DNA of 64,000 nt from Actinotignum schaalii FB123-CNA-2 (GCF_000411135.1 NZ_KE150263.1:434594-498593), one strand, 5' to 3'; shown: positions 45,635-53,041, counted from the stretch's first letter. Translations and numbers: made by a program. Notes: generated from the letters alone by a model not told the origin.

Positions 45635-45658
45635 GACCCCCGGCCTATGCGAGGGGTC
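45635..45658 (-). terminator. Hairpin after the GNAT gene
   Basis: GACCCC / GGGGTC with a 12-base loop followed by TTGGTTCTTG; abuts the rpoBC -35. Weak terminator candidate. Confidence 0.4.
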
Positions 45659-45667
45659 ACACATGGG

Positions 45668-45695
45668 GATACCAGCGCTAGGCGGTGCCGGTATC
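45668..45695. repeat. Inverted repeat upstream of rpoBC promoter
   Basis: GATACCAGC / GCCGGTATC, nine-base arms with one mismatch and a 10-base loop. Next to a direct repeat CGTCCGAA (45697-45704, 45711-45718). Confidence 0.45.
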
Positions 45696-45714
45696 TCGTC
45701 CGAACTTCATCGTC

Positions 45715-45728
45715 CGAAAGTACTTTCG
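45715..45728. promoter_or_regulatory. Perfect palindrome CGAAAGTACTTTCG
   Basis: 14 bases, about 80 bases upstream of the rpoBC -35; protein-binding site candidate. No matching family recognised. Confidence 0.5.
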
Positions 45729-45826
45729 CACAAGAACGGCGTACATGCAAGTGCGGGCGCGTCGAGGCAGCTCAACGCGCCTCTCTGGTAGCACGACGAC
45801 GCCGCCGTCCCGCGTGGTCACCTCCC

Positions 45827-46867
45827 CTAGCGCAAGCGTTTTTCGAGGGTCACCTCAGCGCAGTAGCCTTCAAATCCGTGGGCGGTGTACAGTCGGCCAG
45901 CCCCGGTGGAACTATGGGTATCAACGTCCAGTCCAACGGTGGCATACCCGGCCCGGGCCGCGTTTGTAATAACGCGATCCACGAGCTGTCCGCCCACGCC
46001 GCGCCCGCGCACCGCCCGCAAGGAGCCGAGATATTCGATATAAAGCTCCGTGCCATAGTCATTCGCGAGGGCGTAGCCCACCACAGCGCCGGTTTCCTCG
46101 CTGTGCGCTACGACCGAGCAGTCCAGGCGCATGCGCCACCCGGTGAGGAAGGAGTGCCAGGACGCAGCATCGTAATCATAACGCCCGTAGTGATCACGGA
46201 ACGCTTCGGCATGCGCGAGGCGCAGCGGTTCTTCGTCGGCGAGGGTGGGGGCGCGGAAAGTCACGCCGTCAATGTGGACGGCGGGGAGCTGCGCGGCCTC
46301 CCGGCGCATGACTTCGTATTTTCGGGTGAGGCGGTAGCCCAGCTCCCCCAGCGCCGCGTTGGTTTCCGATGCGTCATCATCGCGGGCGACCTGCACCGAC
46401 AGCCCGGAGTAGCGAGTCTCGGAACGTTCGGCGAGCCCGATGGCGAGCTGCTCGCACCGGCTGAGGAGCTCGGGGAGGTACGTGAGGTCCGGGCAGGCAT
46501 AGCCGATATAAATATCGAGGTCATCATCTTGGTCGACGTCGCCCATGATGGACACCGTGGCTCCGGCAAGGAGGTGATCCTCGCGGTACAGCGCGAGGGT
46601 TTCGGTGGCCGGATCGACCTCAGGATTGGCAAGGAAATCACGCAGGTCGCGCTCGGTGGCGGAGTGGAGCAGGGAGGGATCCGCGGCTCCCAGCGCGGCC
46701 CAGGCGGGAATATCACTCGGGGTGAGGGGGCGCCAGCTGAGGGTTTCACTTGAGCCCGGGTTCGGGTTTTGCTCCTGAGGCGATTCAGGGCTCTGGTTTA
46801 AGCACGATTCGGGGCTGTGATTCGTCGTCGTTTCCTGCGTCATCTTCACGTTCGTTTTCGTTATCAT
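45827..46867 (-). CDS. Tandem GNAT acetyltransferase
   Basis: About 346 residues from ATG 46867; start uncertain because the first 45 residues are low-complexity (Thr, Asn, Ser, Pro, Glu) and no Shine-Dalgarno is seen (ATG 46843 and 46951 are alternatives). Two GNAT domains: an N-terminal degenerate one (WRPLTPSDIPAWAAL, ALYREDHLLAGATVSIMGD, GYRLTRKYEVMRRE) and a C-terminal one with an intact acetyl-CoA loop (IEYLGSLRAVRGRGVGGQLVDRVITNAARAGY, SSTGAGRLYTAHGFE). Same architecture as mycothiol synthase MshD, but that identity is not proven. Sits alone between rplL and rpoB. Confidence 0.8.
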   Translation of the reverse strand: MITKTNVKMTQETTTNHSPESCLNQSPESPQEQNPNPGSSETLSWRPLTPSDIPAWAALGAADPSLLHSATERDLRDFLANPEVDPATETLALYREDHLLAGATVSIMGDVDQDDDLDIYIGYACPDLTYLPELLSRCEQLAIGLAERSETRYSGLSVQVARDDDASETNAALGELGYRLTRKYEVMRREAAQLPAVHIDGVTFRAPTLADEEPLRLAHAEAFRDHYGRYDYDAASWHSFLTGWRMRLDCSVVAHSEETGAVVGYALANDYGTELYIEYLGSLRAVRGRGVGGQLVDRVITNAARAGYATVGLDVDTHSSTGAGRLYTAHGFEGYCAEVTLEKRLR

Positions 46868-47048
46868 CGTTGAGTTTGTATTAGGGCGCGTTTCCGGCTC
46901 GTTTCCGGGGCGAGCTGGTATCCGTTCCCGGCCCTGTCTCGGGCTTCGCATCCGCTTGTGCTCCGATGCTCACCCGTGCCAGTGTAGCCGGCGACAACCT
47001 TCTTGCGTACTCTCAAAATGCGCATTTCGAACCATCGCCCCCGTCAAG

Positions 47049-47105
47049 TGCGCGTTAGAGACACGAAATCGGGCGCAAACGGTGCTCTTACGCGCACTTC
47101 GTTTC
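47049..47105. repeat. 57-base intergenic element, copy B
   Basis: Second copy of the element at 13138-13194. In this copy AAGTGCGCGTTAGAG (47047-47061) and CTCTTACGCGCACTT (47085-47099) form a 15-base stem with one mismatch, enclosing ACACGAAATCG and AAACGGTG. Confidence 0.75.
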
Positions 47106-47147
47106 GGCCGTCATCGGGACTAACCCGTTGCCACCTATTGCCGTCCA

Positions 47148-47237
47148 GCAAAGTGGTACTGGAGAACATCAGGCCTTACAAAGTGGTACTCCACGACAGA
47201 AAATCGTGGTTTGGCTGTAGCTCCAGTACCACTTTGC
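47148..47237. repeat. Direct-direct-inverted repeat element Y
   Basis: Perfect 17-base inverted repeat GCAAAGTGGTACTGGAG (47148-47164) / CTCCAGTACCACTTTGC (47221-47237). Inside, CAAAGTGGTACT occurs again in direct orientation (47179-47190, period 30), followed by a CCACGA / TCGTGG hairpin (47191-47209). Function unknown. Confidence 0.85.
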
Positions 47238-47293
47238 AATCCAGCACGGCGACGGACGGCCAGCATCGCAGAGCCTCATAGCCTGGAAACCAA

Positions 47294-47325
47294 ACAAGCG
47301 GATACGCCGGGGCGTATCCGCTTGT
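47294..47325 (-). terminator. Terminator after rplL
   Basis: Perfect 15-base inverted repeat ACAAGCGGATACGCC / GGCGTATCCGCTTGT, about 80 bases after the rplL stop, followed by TTGGTTTCC. Confidence 0.85.
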
Positions 47326-47402
47326 GGAGTGGAGCGCGGCCTAATGCCCGCGCGCCGATGGCTGATTGCTCAGCCGACTAGCCGAGTTTTCGGCGTGCCG
47401 TG

Positions 47403-47792
47403 TTACTTGAGGGTAACGGTGGCGCCGGCGCCCTCGAGGGCTTCCTTGGCCTTGTCGGCGGTGTCCTTGTCCACACCTTCGAGGACAGCCTTGGGGGCCG
47501 AGTCCACGAGGTCCTTGGCTTCCTTGAGGCCGAGGGAGGTGAGGGCGCGGACTTCCTTAATGACCGCAACCTTCTTGTCGCCAGCGGCTTCGAGGACAAC
47601 GTCGAAGTCGGACTTCTCTTCGGCGGCAGCACCGGCGTCGCCACCGGCAGCGGCCGGAGCGGCAACGGCGGCGACGGGAGCCGCGGCTTCAACGTCGAAT
47701 TCCTCTTCGAACGCCTTGACGAAATCGTTGAGCTCAACGAGGGTGAGCTCCTTGAAAGCTGCAATGAGCTCTTCGGTCGAGAGCTTAGCCAT
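47403..47792 (-). CDS. rplL: 50S ribosomal protein L7/L12
   Basis: 129 residues: N-terminal dimerisation helices ([29 protein letters not shown]), Ala/Gly hinge, C-terminal factor-binding domain ([44 protein letters not shown]). SD GAAAGGAA. 176 bases after rplJ. Confidence 0.98.
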   Translation of the reverse strand: MAKLSTEELIAAFKELTLVELNDFVKAFEEEFDVEAAAPVAAVAAPAAAGGDAGAAAEEKSDFDVVLEAAGDKKVAVIKEVRALTSLGLKEAKDLVDSAPKAVLEGVDKDTADKAKEALEGAGATVTLK

Positions 47793-47818
47793 GATGGCCT
47801 TCCTTTCCGCTCTAGCGA

Positions 47819-47860
47819 GCAGATCTCTATCTGGCCGGCAGATTTATCTGCCTGGCAGAT
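47819..47860. repeat. GGCAGAT repeats in the rplJ-rplL spacer
   Basis: GCAGATCT (47819-47826), the palindrome GGCAGAT-TT-ATCTGCC (47837-47852) and GGCAGATCT from 47854. Direct and inverted copies of one heptamer; possible mRNA hairpin that sets L12 levels above L10. Confidence 0.5.
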
Positions 47861-47923
47861 CTAACTGGGTACGCGGCTGAGGGCCGCTCCGCGACGCGTA
47901 TGCCGAGCCGCGAAAACTCCGAA

Positions 47924-47954
47924 ATATCCGTGATATCCGATATCCGTAATATCC
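47924..47954. repeat. ATATCC repeats after rplJ
   Basis: Four copies of ATATCC (47924, 47933, 47940, 47949) directly downstream of the rplJ stop. Confidence 0.45.
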
Positions 47955-47968
47955 CGAGGCGGAAGTGG

Positions 47969-48490
47969 CTACGCAGCCGCTTCCTGCTTGGCGCGCAAGG
48001 CGTCGATGGTGCGAACGGCCTTGGTGGCCGGCGCGTTGAGTACGTACGCTGCCTGGTACATGAGCGCCTTGAGAACACCGGCGGACTTGGCCAGCAGGAC
48101 TTCGCGGGATTCGAGTTCCGCGAGCTGCTTGACGTCGTCTGCGGACAGCTGAGCGCCGTCCATCACGCCGCCCTTGAGGATAAGGGCTTCGTTCTCCTTG
48201 GCGAAGGTCTTGAGGGCCTTCGCGGCTTCCGGAGCTTCACCGGTCACGAAAGCAACGGCGGTCGGACCCTGGAAGGTCCCCTCCGCTACCTCGATTCCGG
48301 CCTGCTTCGCGGCGATATCAAGAAGAGTGTTCTTGGCGACCTTGTAGACAGCTCCACCCTGGAACGACCGGCGCAGATCTTTCATCTGGCCGACCGTCAG
48401 GCCACGGTACTCAGTAAACAGCACAGCGGTGGAGTTCTCGAAGAGCTCCTTGAGTTCCGCAATCGCTGCAGACTTATCGGTCCGTGCCAT
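47969..48490 (-). CDS. rplJ: 50S ribosomal protein L10
   Basis: 173 residues from ATG 48490 (MARTDKSAAIAELKELFENS), four bases after AAGGAGG. LFTEYRGLTVGQMKDLRRSF is canonical. Scaffold for the L12 stalk; likely autoregulator through the leader upstream. Confidence 0.98.
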   Translation of the reverse strand: MARTDKSAAIAELKELFENSTAVLFTEYRGLTVGQMKDLRRSFQGGAVYKVAKNTLLDIAAKQAGIEVAEGTFQGPTAVAFVTGEAPEAAKALKTFAKENEALILKGGVMDGAQLSADDVKQLAELESREVLLAKSAGVLKALMYQAAYVLNAPATKAVRTIDALRAKQEAAA

Positions 48491-48620
48491 GGGGCCTCCT
48501 TCCGGTCTTACCCGCAGGCTCGGCAACGAAAAAGCCCCGCGCGGTAAGGCACGGGGCTTGGATGACCTGCCGTGAGCACGGCAACATTCAGCTCTGTTCT
48601 TACCTGCGCTGGCCTCGCGG
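48491..48620 (-). ncRNA. L10-leader-like 5' region of rplJ-rplL
   Basis: The about 170-base leader contains AGGTAAGAACAGAGCTGAATG-like and GCCGTGCTCACGGC stem segments followed by a T-tailed hairpin, the general design of bacterial L10 leaders in which L10-L12 binding controls expression. Assignment is by layout; a covariance search would settle it. Confidence 0.55.
48529..48559 (-). terminator. Attenuator hairpin in the rplJ leader
   Basis: AAGCCCCG / CGGGGCTT stem followed by five T, about 40-70 bases before the rplJ start; placed to cause conditional termination. Confidence 0.75.
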
Positions 48621-48664
48621 TGCGAGTTTGATCCCGTTGGAACCTGCGGTCTTTGGCATCGGCT

Positions 48665-48693
48665 AGTCTATCGTTTTCACGCCACTACGCCAA
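48665..48693 (-). promoter_or_regulatory. rplJ-rplL promoter
   Basis: TTGGCG, 17-base spacer, TAGACT on the minus strand. Confidence 0.6.
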
Positions 48694-48772
48694 GACCGGA
48701 TCGCGTGGCTTGCCTCACGGGTTCGAATGGCCGGGGATGCATGGCGCGCCGGCCACCGCGTAGTAGGTACGA

Positions 48773-48824
48773 CGGCGCAGCTAGGCCCATACCGGCGCAG
48801 CTAGGCCCATACCGGCCCAGCTAG
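48773..48824. repeat. 20-base tandem repeat over a stop codon
   Basis: CGGCGCAGCTAGGCCCATAC occurs at 48773-48792 and 48793-48812, with a partial third unit to 48824. The repeat spans the last codons and stop of the membrane protein gene, so each unit carries a possible stop (TAG). Confidence 0.8.
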
Positions 48825-50132
48825 CAAGCACAGGTATCCCAGCACACCCGCACCCATGAGCACACCGCGCCAGATAGGCCGGTCTGCCAGGTGAGCGATG
48901 GCGGCCAGCGCCCCAGCCACATTGGCGATCCCGTAGCGGCGCGGAATGGAACGGAAATACAAGCCACCGTTGATAATTTCCCGTGCCTGGACTACCACTC
49001 CGACGATGAGGGGCCCGGTAGCGCCCGAAAGCCCGAGCACCCGCCCGCGTACCGAACGCAAGCCCAGCACCAGGGCAACCAGCGGCCCAGCCAGCAAAAT
49101 GGCGTAGGCCACCGTGCCCCAGATCTGGGTGGGAGCTGAGATGAGCTCCGGGGAGAAATGGTACTTGGCCCCGGGATTGGTCAGGCCGTAAGGGTTGAGC
49201 AGGCTGAGAAGGAGGCGCCCGGTACTGGCTTCACTGACCGGGGAGGTAGAAATCGCGTTGATAGCCGGCACATACCCTTCCGGAGTGCGGGCGCCCTGAA
49301 GAGCATCCCAGCCCAGGTAGCAGGCTGCCACCGTAAGAACCTGGGTGCCGAGTAGCACCGCGAGGGGGCGCCGTTCCGCCCGCCCGAAGCCGACTAAGCC
49401 CGGCCAGCAGATGGCCAGGGTAACGGGCACCAGAACCGCCAAAATTCCGGTAACGGAGATAACGCGGGAAAGGCAAATCGCTGCGGTGATGAGCGCGGGC
49501 AGCACCCAGCCGGTCTTCTTCCCCACCACGATGCGCGCGCTCAGCCATACCGCGGCTGCGCCGGCCAGCGGGCCCACCGCATCGTTATGCACCATGGTGG
49601 CGCTGGCCGCCACCGAGGGCACCGCTAGGAAGAAGAGCGCCGCCGCGAAAGATACCGCCGGGCTGAGACGCCAGGCACGCAGCGCGGCGTAGAAAAGCCC
49701 CACACCGGCGGCTACCAGCACCGCCGAACCCAGGCGGGCGCCTGTGAGGAAGCTCAATCCCGCCAGACCGGCCAGGCGCGCGATGGCGCCGTCGACCAAA
49801 AAATACAGGGGCGGGTGGAAAGCATTGTAGTTTTCCGCGCGATAGGGCCAATCTGCCGGGGCCACCTGATCCCAGGATTCGCAAGGTGGCGGCGTAATGG
49901 CGGTGCCGGCCGGAGCGTGGCAGGCCCAGGCCTGACGGGCCTGCGGTGCCATGACCTCCCCGGGAGCGGGAATAGTGCCACTCGATGCCTTAAGAGAGTA
50001 GTCCAGGTAGGTCCACTCCCCCACCGGGTTAATGGAGGGATTGTGCGCGAAGGCCCAGGCTGCCCACCCCAGGCAGAGCAGCATGAGGAGGCAGGCGAGC
50101 AAAGCGTCACGTACACGCGGATGGGAAGTCAC
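48801..50132 (-). CDS. Polytopic membrane protein, possible GT-C/DUF2142-like
   Basis: 443 residues from GTG 50132. An N-terminal signal-anchor (LLACLLMLLCLGWAAWAFA), a large first external loop containing NPVGEWTYLDYSLKASSG, two Cys and YNAFHPPLYFLVDG, then about nine transmembrane segments. A first loop with acidic and HPPLYF motifs is typical of lipid-linked GT-C glycosyltransferases and DUF2142 proteins; the exact family is not certain. Leaderless: TAGGCT ends 6 bases before the GTG, right after the rplA terminator. Inserted between rplA and rplJ, which are adjacent in many bacteria. Confidence 0.7.
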   Translation of the reverse strand: MTSHPRVRDALLACLLMLLCLGWAAWAFAHNPSINPVGEWTYLDYSLKASSGTIPAPGEVMAPQARQAWACHAPAGTAITPPPCESWDQVAPADWPYRAENYNAFHPPLYFLVDGAIARLAGLAGLSFLTGARLGSAVLVAAGVGLFYAALRAWRLSPAVSFAAALFFLAVPSVAASATMVHNDAVGPLAGAAAVWLSARIVVGKKTGWVLPALITAAICLSRVISVTGILAVLVPVTLAICWPGLVGFGRAERRPLAVLLGTQVLTVAACYLGWDALQGARTPEGYVPAINAISTSPVSEASTGRLLLSLLNPYGLTNPGAKYHFSPELISAPTQIWGTVAYAILLAGPLVALVLGLRSVRGRVLGLSGATGPLIVGVVVQAREIINGGLYFRSIPRRYGIANVAGALAAIAHLADRPIWRGVLMGAGVLGYLCLLAGPVWA

Positions 50133-50138
50133 GGTTCT

Positions 50139-50144
50139 AGCCTA
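50139..50144 (-). promoter_or_regulatory. -10 box of leaderless membrane protein gene
   Basis: TAGGCT then AGAACC then GTG; the murB promoter has the same TAGGCTAGAAC string. Confidence 0.55.
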
Positions 50145-50162
50145 AAGCACGGTTACGACAAC

Positions 50163-50208
50163 AAAAAACGCGAAAGGCGGAAACCCCTGAGGATCCCCGC
50201 CTTTCGCG
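50163..50208 (-). terminator. Intrinsic terminator after rplA
   Basis: 12-base stem CGCGAAAGGCGG / CCGCCTTTCGCG, 16-base loop, then six T in the direction of rplA transcription. Confidence 0.9.
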
Positions 50209-50241
50209 ATACGACGTTACCGCCGAGCCCGCAGTTCTGTT

Positions 50242-50943
50242 TTAGGCTTCGGCGCGAGTCTTGGTGGCATCAATCGGAATGCCCGGGCCCATCGTGGTGG
50301 ACACGGTGGCCTTGAGGACGTAGCGGCCCTTCGAGGAGGAGGGCTTGAGACGCATGATTTCTTCGTACGCGGCAGCGTAATTTTCCAAGAGCTGCTGCTC
50401 AGTGAAGGACGTGTTGCCGATAATGAAGGGTAGGTTGGAGTTCTTGTCCACGCGGAATTCGATACGTCCGCCCTTAATATCGTTGACGGCCTTCGCCACG
50501 TCCATGGTGACGGTGCCCGTCTTGGGATTCGGCATGAGACCGCGGGGGCCGAGCACGCGACCGAGGCGGCCGACCTTGCCCATCATATCCGGGGTGGCCA
50601 CTGCCGAATCGAAATCAGTCCAGCCGCCGGCAACGCGTTCAATGAGTTCGTCGCTGCCAACTTCGTCCGCGCCGGCTTCGATAGCCTGCTGGGCCCGCTC
50701 ACCCTGGGCGAAAACGATCACCCGGGCGGTCTTACCGGTGCCATTGGGCAGGCTCACGGTACCGCGAACCATCTGATCCGCCTTACGCGGATCCACGCCG
50801 AGACGGAACACAACTTCCACGGTTGCGTCAAACTTCGTCACCGACGTTTCTTTCGCGAGGCGCATTGCCTCCGCGGGGGTGTAGAGCACGCCGTCCGCAA
50901 TTTTTTCTGCTGCGGCGCGGTATGCCTTCGAGCGCTTTGCCAT
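50242..50943 (-). CDS. rplA: 50S ribosomal protein L1
   Basis: 233 residues from ATG 50943 ([18 protein letters not shown]), eight bases after AAAGGAG; the frame extends 18 codons upstream without similarity. [20 protein letters not shown] is diagnostic. L1 can repress its own operon by binding leader mRNA (see 51582-51605). Confidence 0.98.
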   Translation of the reverse strand: MAKRSKAYRAAAEKIADGVLYTPAEAMRLAKETSVTKFDATVEVVFRLGVDPRKADQMVRGTVSLPNGTGKTARVIVFAQGERAQQAIEAGADEVGSDELIERVAGGWTDFDSAVATPDMMGKVGRLGRVLGPRGLMPNPKTGTVTMDVAKAVNDIKGGRIEFRVDKNSNLPFIIGNTSFTEQQLLENYAAAYEEIMRLKPSSSKGRYVLKATVSTTMGPGIPIDATKTRAEA

Positions 50944-51122
50944 TTCTGCTTCTCCTTTAGTGCAGGTGTGGTCAACGAGCCTGCGTGGCCCTTCCACGGT
51001 TCCGCGTGGGAACCTGCCGACGCCAAGAGCGCGGTTGCTCGATGCTCTCAGCTCCGGTTATGTTGTGGTCTCGGTTTGCGGTGGAACGACGGCGCCGTCC
51101 CGCCAACAACTCCGCTATCTAT

Positions 51123-51557
51123 TTAGATGGCGTCCGAGGTGATGCCCATGGAGCGGGCGGTGCCGGCAATGATGCGCGCGGCGTTGTCAATGTCATTGGC
51201 ATTGAGGTCCGGCTCCTTGATCTTCGCAATTTCGCGAAGCTGGTCGGCCGTGAGGTGCCCAACCTTCTGGGTGTGCGGAGTGGGCGAACCCTTCTGCACC
51301 CCGGCAGCCTTCTTGATGAGCTGCGCCGCCGGCGGGGTCTTGAGAACGAAATCAAATGTGCGGTCTTCGTAAACGGTGATTTCCACCGGCACGATGTTTC
51401 CGCGCTGGGATTCGGTCGCGGCGTTGTACGCCTTCGTGAACTCAACAATGTTCACGCCGTGCTGACCGAGAGCCGGACCAACCGGCGGGGCCGGGGTGGC
51501 CTGGCCGGCAGGAATCTGTAGCTTAATGAAGCCTGCAACCTTCTTCTTCGGTGCCAT
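51123..51557 (-). CDS. rplK: 50S ribosomal protein L11
   Basis: 144 residues from ATG 51557 ([37 protein letters not shown]), with AAAAGGA six bases upstream. Binds the GTPase centre and is the thiostrepton and RelA contact. 179 bases before rplA. Confidence 0.98.
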   Translation of the reverse strand: MAPKKKVAGFIKLQIPAGQATPAPPVGPALGQHGVNIVEFTKAYNAATESQRGNIVPVEITVYEDRTFDFVLKTPPAAQLIKKAAGVQKGSPTPHTQKVGHLTADQLREIAKIKEPDLNANDIDNAARIIAGTARSMGITSDAI

Positions 51558-51581
51558 ATCTGGTCCTTTTCTCATTGAACA

Positions 51582-51605
51582 GCCGTCGCAATGGCTAGCG
51601 ACGGC
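51582..51605 (-). promoter_or_regulatory. Hairpin in the rplK-rplA leader
   Basis: Perfect 8-base stem GCCGTCGC / GCGACGGC with an 8-base loop, 25 bases before the rplK start. Position suits L1 autoregulation; similarity to the 23S L1 site not checked. Confidence 0.5.
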
Positions 51606-51615
51606 ACGCCTATCT

Positions 51616-51643
51616 ATATTACGGGAAACTGAGCGATGCACAA
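51616..51643 (-). promoter_or_regulatory. rplK-rplA promoter
   Basis: TTGTGC, 16-base spacer, TAATAT on the minus strand. Confidence 0.5.
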
Positions 51644-51671
51644 AACCCCGCCCGTGTGAGACACACCGCGG
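51642..51671 (-). terminator. Hairpin between nusG and rplK
   Basis: CCGC and GTGTG arms pair with CACAC and GCGG (small internal loop), followed by TTTT; probable nusG terminator directly overlapping the rplK -35. Confidence 0.55.
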
Positions 51672-51795
51672 AGCTTGTGCTAAATGACGCGAGATACGAG
51701 CCTGCGTTGCCGAAGCGCTAGCGTACTGACGCGCTCACGTATATGAGTACTTACGTATACGGACGTACGACGACGCCGCAGCGGCCACGTGGAAC

Positions 51796-52608
51796 TTAGT
51801 CTTCCTTGCGCACCTGGGCGAAGGAGAGCTCCACCGGAGTTTCCTGACCGACGAGCGTCATCATAACGGTGAGACGCTGATTTTCCGCGTCGATTTCCGA
51901 GACGGTGGCCGGCATCCCAGCCCACGGTTCGGCGGTGAGGGTAACCGGATCGCCCACTTCGAAGGGAGCGATGGTTTCCGGCGTGGCACCCGTGGGCAGG
52001 CCGGCGGCGCGCGCTTCGTCCGCCGCGGCGGCTTCCACCACCGGGGTCAGCATGGTCACAACCTCATCGAAGGTGAGGGCCACCGGGGTGCGCCCATTGC
52101 CCACGAAACCGGTAACGCCATTGGTGGACTGCACCACGCGCCAGGAATCATCGGTGAGGTTCATGCGAATAAGCACGTAACCGGGCATGCGTACCCGCGA
52201 TACCAGCTTGCGCTGCCCGCGGCGTACTTCGAAGACTTCTTCCATGGGGACTTCAATCTGGAAGATGTAGTCCTCCATGTTCATGGAGACAAGGCGGACT
52301 TCCAAGTCCTGCTTGACGCGCTTTTCGTAACCGGAATAGGTGTGAAGAACGTACCAGCGGCCTTCTAGACCCTTGAGCTTGGCCCGCACCTCTTCTTCGG
52401 TGACGATGCCGTCTTTCTTCTTGCCCTTCTTGGAGGAAGCCGGAGCGGGTTCCTCAGCGGGAGCAGCATCCGCAGTTTGTTCCGCGGCTACGCTTTCCTG
52501 GGTGGTGGTATCGGTGAGGGAATCCGCGCTGGGAGCAGCCTCCTCAGCGGGCGCGCTTGCACCCGGTTCCATAAAAAGATCGCCGTGTTCGGTAACGTTC
52601 TCAGACAC
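51796..52608 (-). CDS. nusG: Transcription termination/antitermination factor NusG
   Basis: 270 residues. Residues 1-85 are an acidic, Ala/Glu-rich extension ending in SSKKGKKKDG. NGN domain follows (RWYVLHTYSGYEKRVKQDLEVR, VPMEEVFEVRRGQRKLVSRVRMPGYVLIRM), then KOW (FEVGDPVTLTAEPWAGMPATVSEID). GTG start four bases after GAGGGAA. Couples RNA polymerase to ribosome via S10. Confidence 0.97.
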   Translation of the reverse strand: MSENVTEHGDLFMEPGASAPAEEAAPSADSLTDTTTQESVAAEQTADAAPAEEPAPASSKKGKKKDGIVTEEEVRAKLKGLEGRWYVLHTYSGYEKRVKQDLEVRLVSMNMEDYIFQIEVPMEEVFEVRRGQRKLVSRVRMPGYVLIRMNLTDDSWRVVQSTNGVTGFVGNGRTPVALTFDEVVTMLTPVVEAAAADEARAAGLPTGATPETIAPFEVGDPVTLTAEPWAGMPATVSEIDAENQRLTVMMTLVGQETPVELSFAQVRKED

Positions 52609-52650
52609 GCTGTTCCCTCACTGTTCTTGGGGCCGGCCCTGGTTCTGGAC

Positions 52651-52890
52651 CTACCCGAAGATCCAGACGGTGGCGCGACCGAAAATAAGATCGAAAATTC
52701 CGATAAAGACCATCACGGCGAGAATGAAGAGCACCACCGTGGTGAACAGCTGCCCCAGTTCCTCCCGGGAGGGGCGCTGGACGCGCTTCAATTCACCGAA
52801 GATTTCGTGGAAGAACTGCGCGAGCCGGGCAAAAAAGCCCTTCTTCTCCGCAGCGCCCTTGGAGGACTTGGATGCTGCAACTTCCTTCAC
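52651..52890 (-). CDS. secE: Protein translocase subunit SecE
   Basis: 79 residues from GTG 52890, six bases after AAAAGGA. FFHEIFGELKRVQRPSREELGQL amphipathic region, then a single transmembrane helix (VVLFILAVMVFIGIFDLIFG). 42 bases before nusG; downstream of tRNA-Trp as in other actinobacteria. Confidence 0.95.
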   Translation of the reverse strand: MKEVAASKSSKGAAEKKGFFARLAQFFHEIFGELKRVQRPSREELGQLFTTVVLFILAVMVFIGIFDLIFGRATVWIFG

Positions 52891-52945
52891 AGTGCGTCCT
52901 TTTCCTCGTCGTAACAATGCCCCGTCAGTATTGGCGGGGCAGGAG

Positions 52946-53018
52946 CAGGGTAGGAGGGACTCGAACCCCCAACCGCCGGTTTTGGAGACCGATGCGCTAC
53001 CAATTGCGCCACTACCCT
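52946..53018 (-). tRNA. trpT: tRNA-Trp (CCA)
   Basis: 73 bases; acceptor AGGGTAG/CTACCCT, anticodon loop CTCCAAA, T loop GTTCGAGTCCC. CCA end not encoded. First gene of the tRNA-Trp-secE-nusG unit. Confidence 0.97.
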
Positions 53019-53035
53019 AGGTTGGCAACTCCACC

Positions 53036-53041
53036 ATTATG
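53036..53041 (-). promoter_or_regulatory. -10 box upstream of tRNA-Trp
   Basis: CATAAT 18 bases before the mature tRNA end; -35 not clear. Confidence 0.4.

Larger units (their letters stand above)
46868..47293. other. Repeat-bearing gap between rplL and the GNAT gene
   Basis: No gene supported. Holds copy B of the 57-base element (47049-47105) and the direct-direct-inverted element Y (47148-47237). An open frame at 47003-47281 runs through both and is rejected. Confidence 0.6.

Noticed and set aside
47003-47281. 92-codon open frame in the rplL-GNAT gap
   Set aside because: Covers the 57-base element and element Y; no Shine-Dalgarno and no family.
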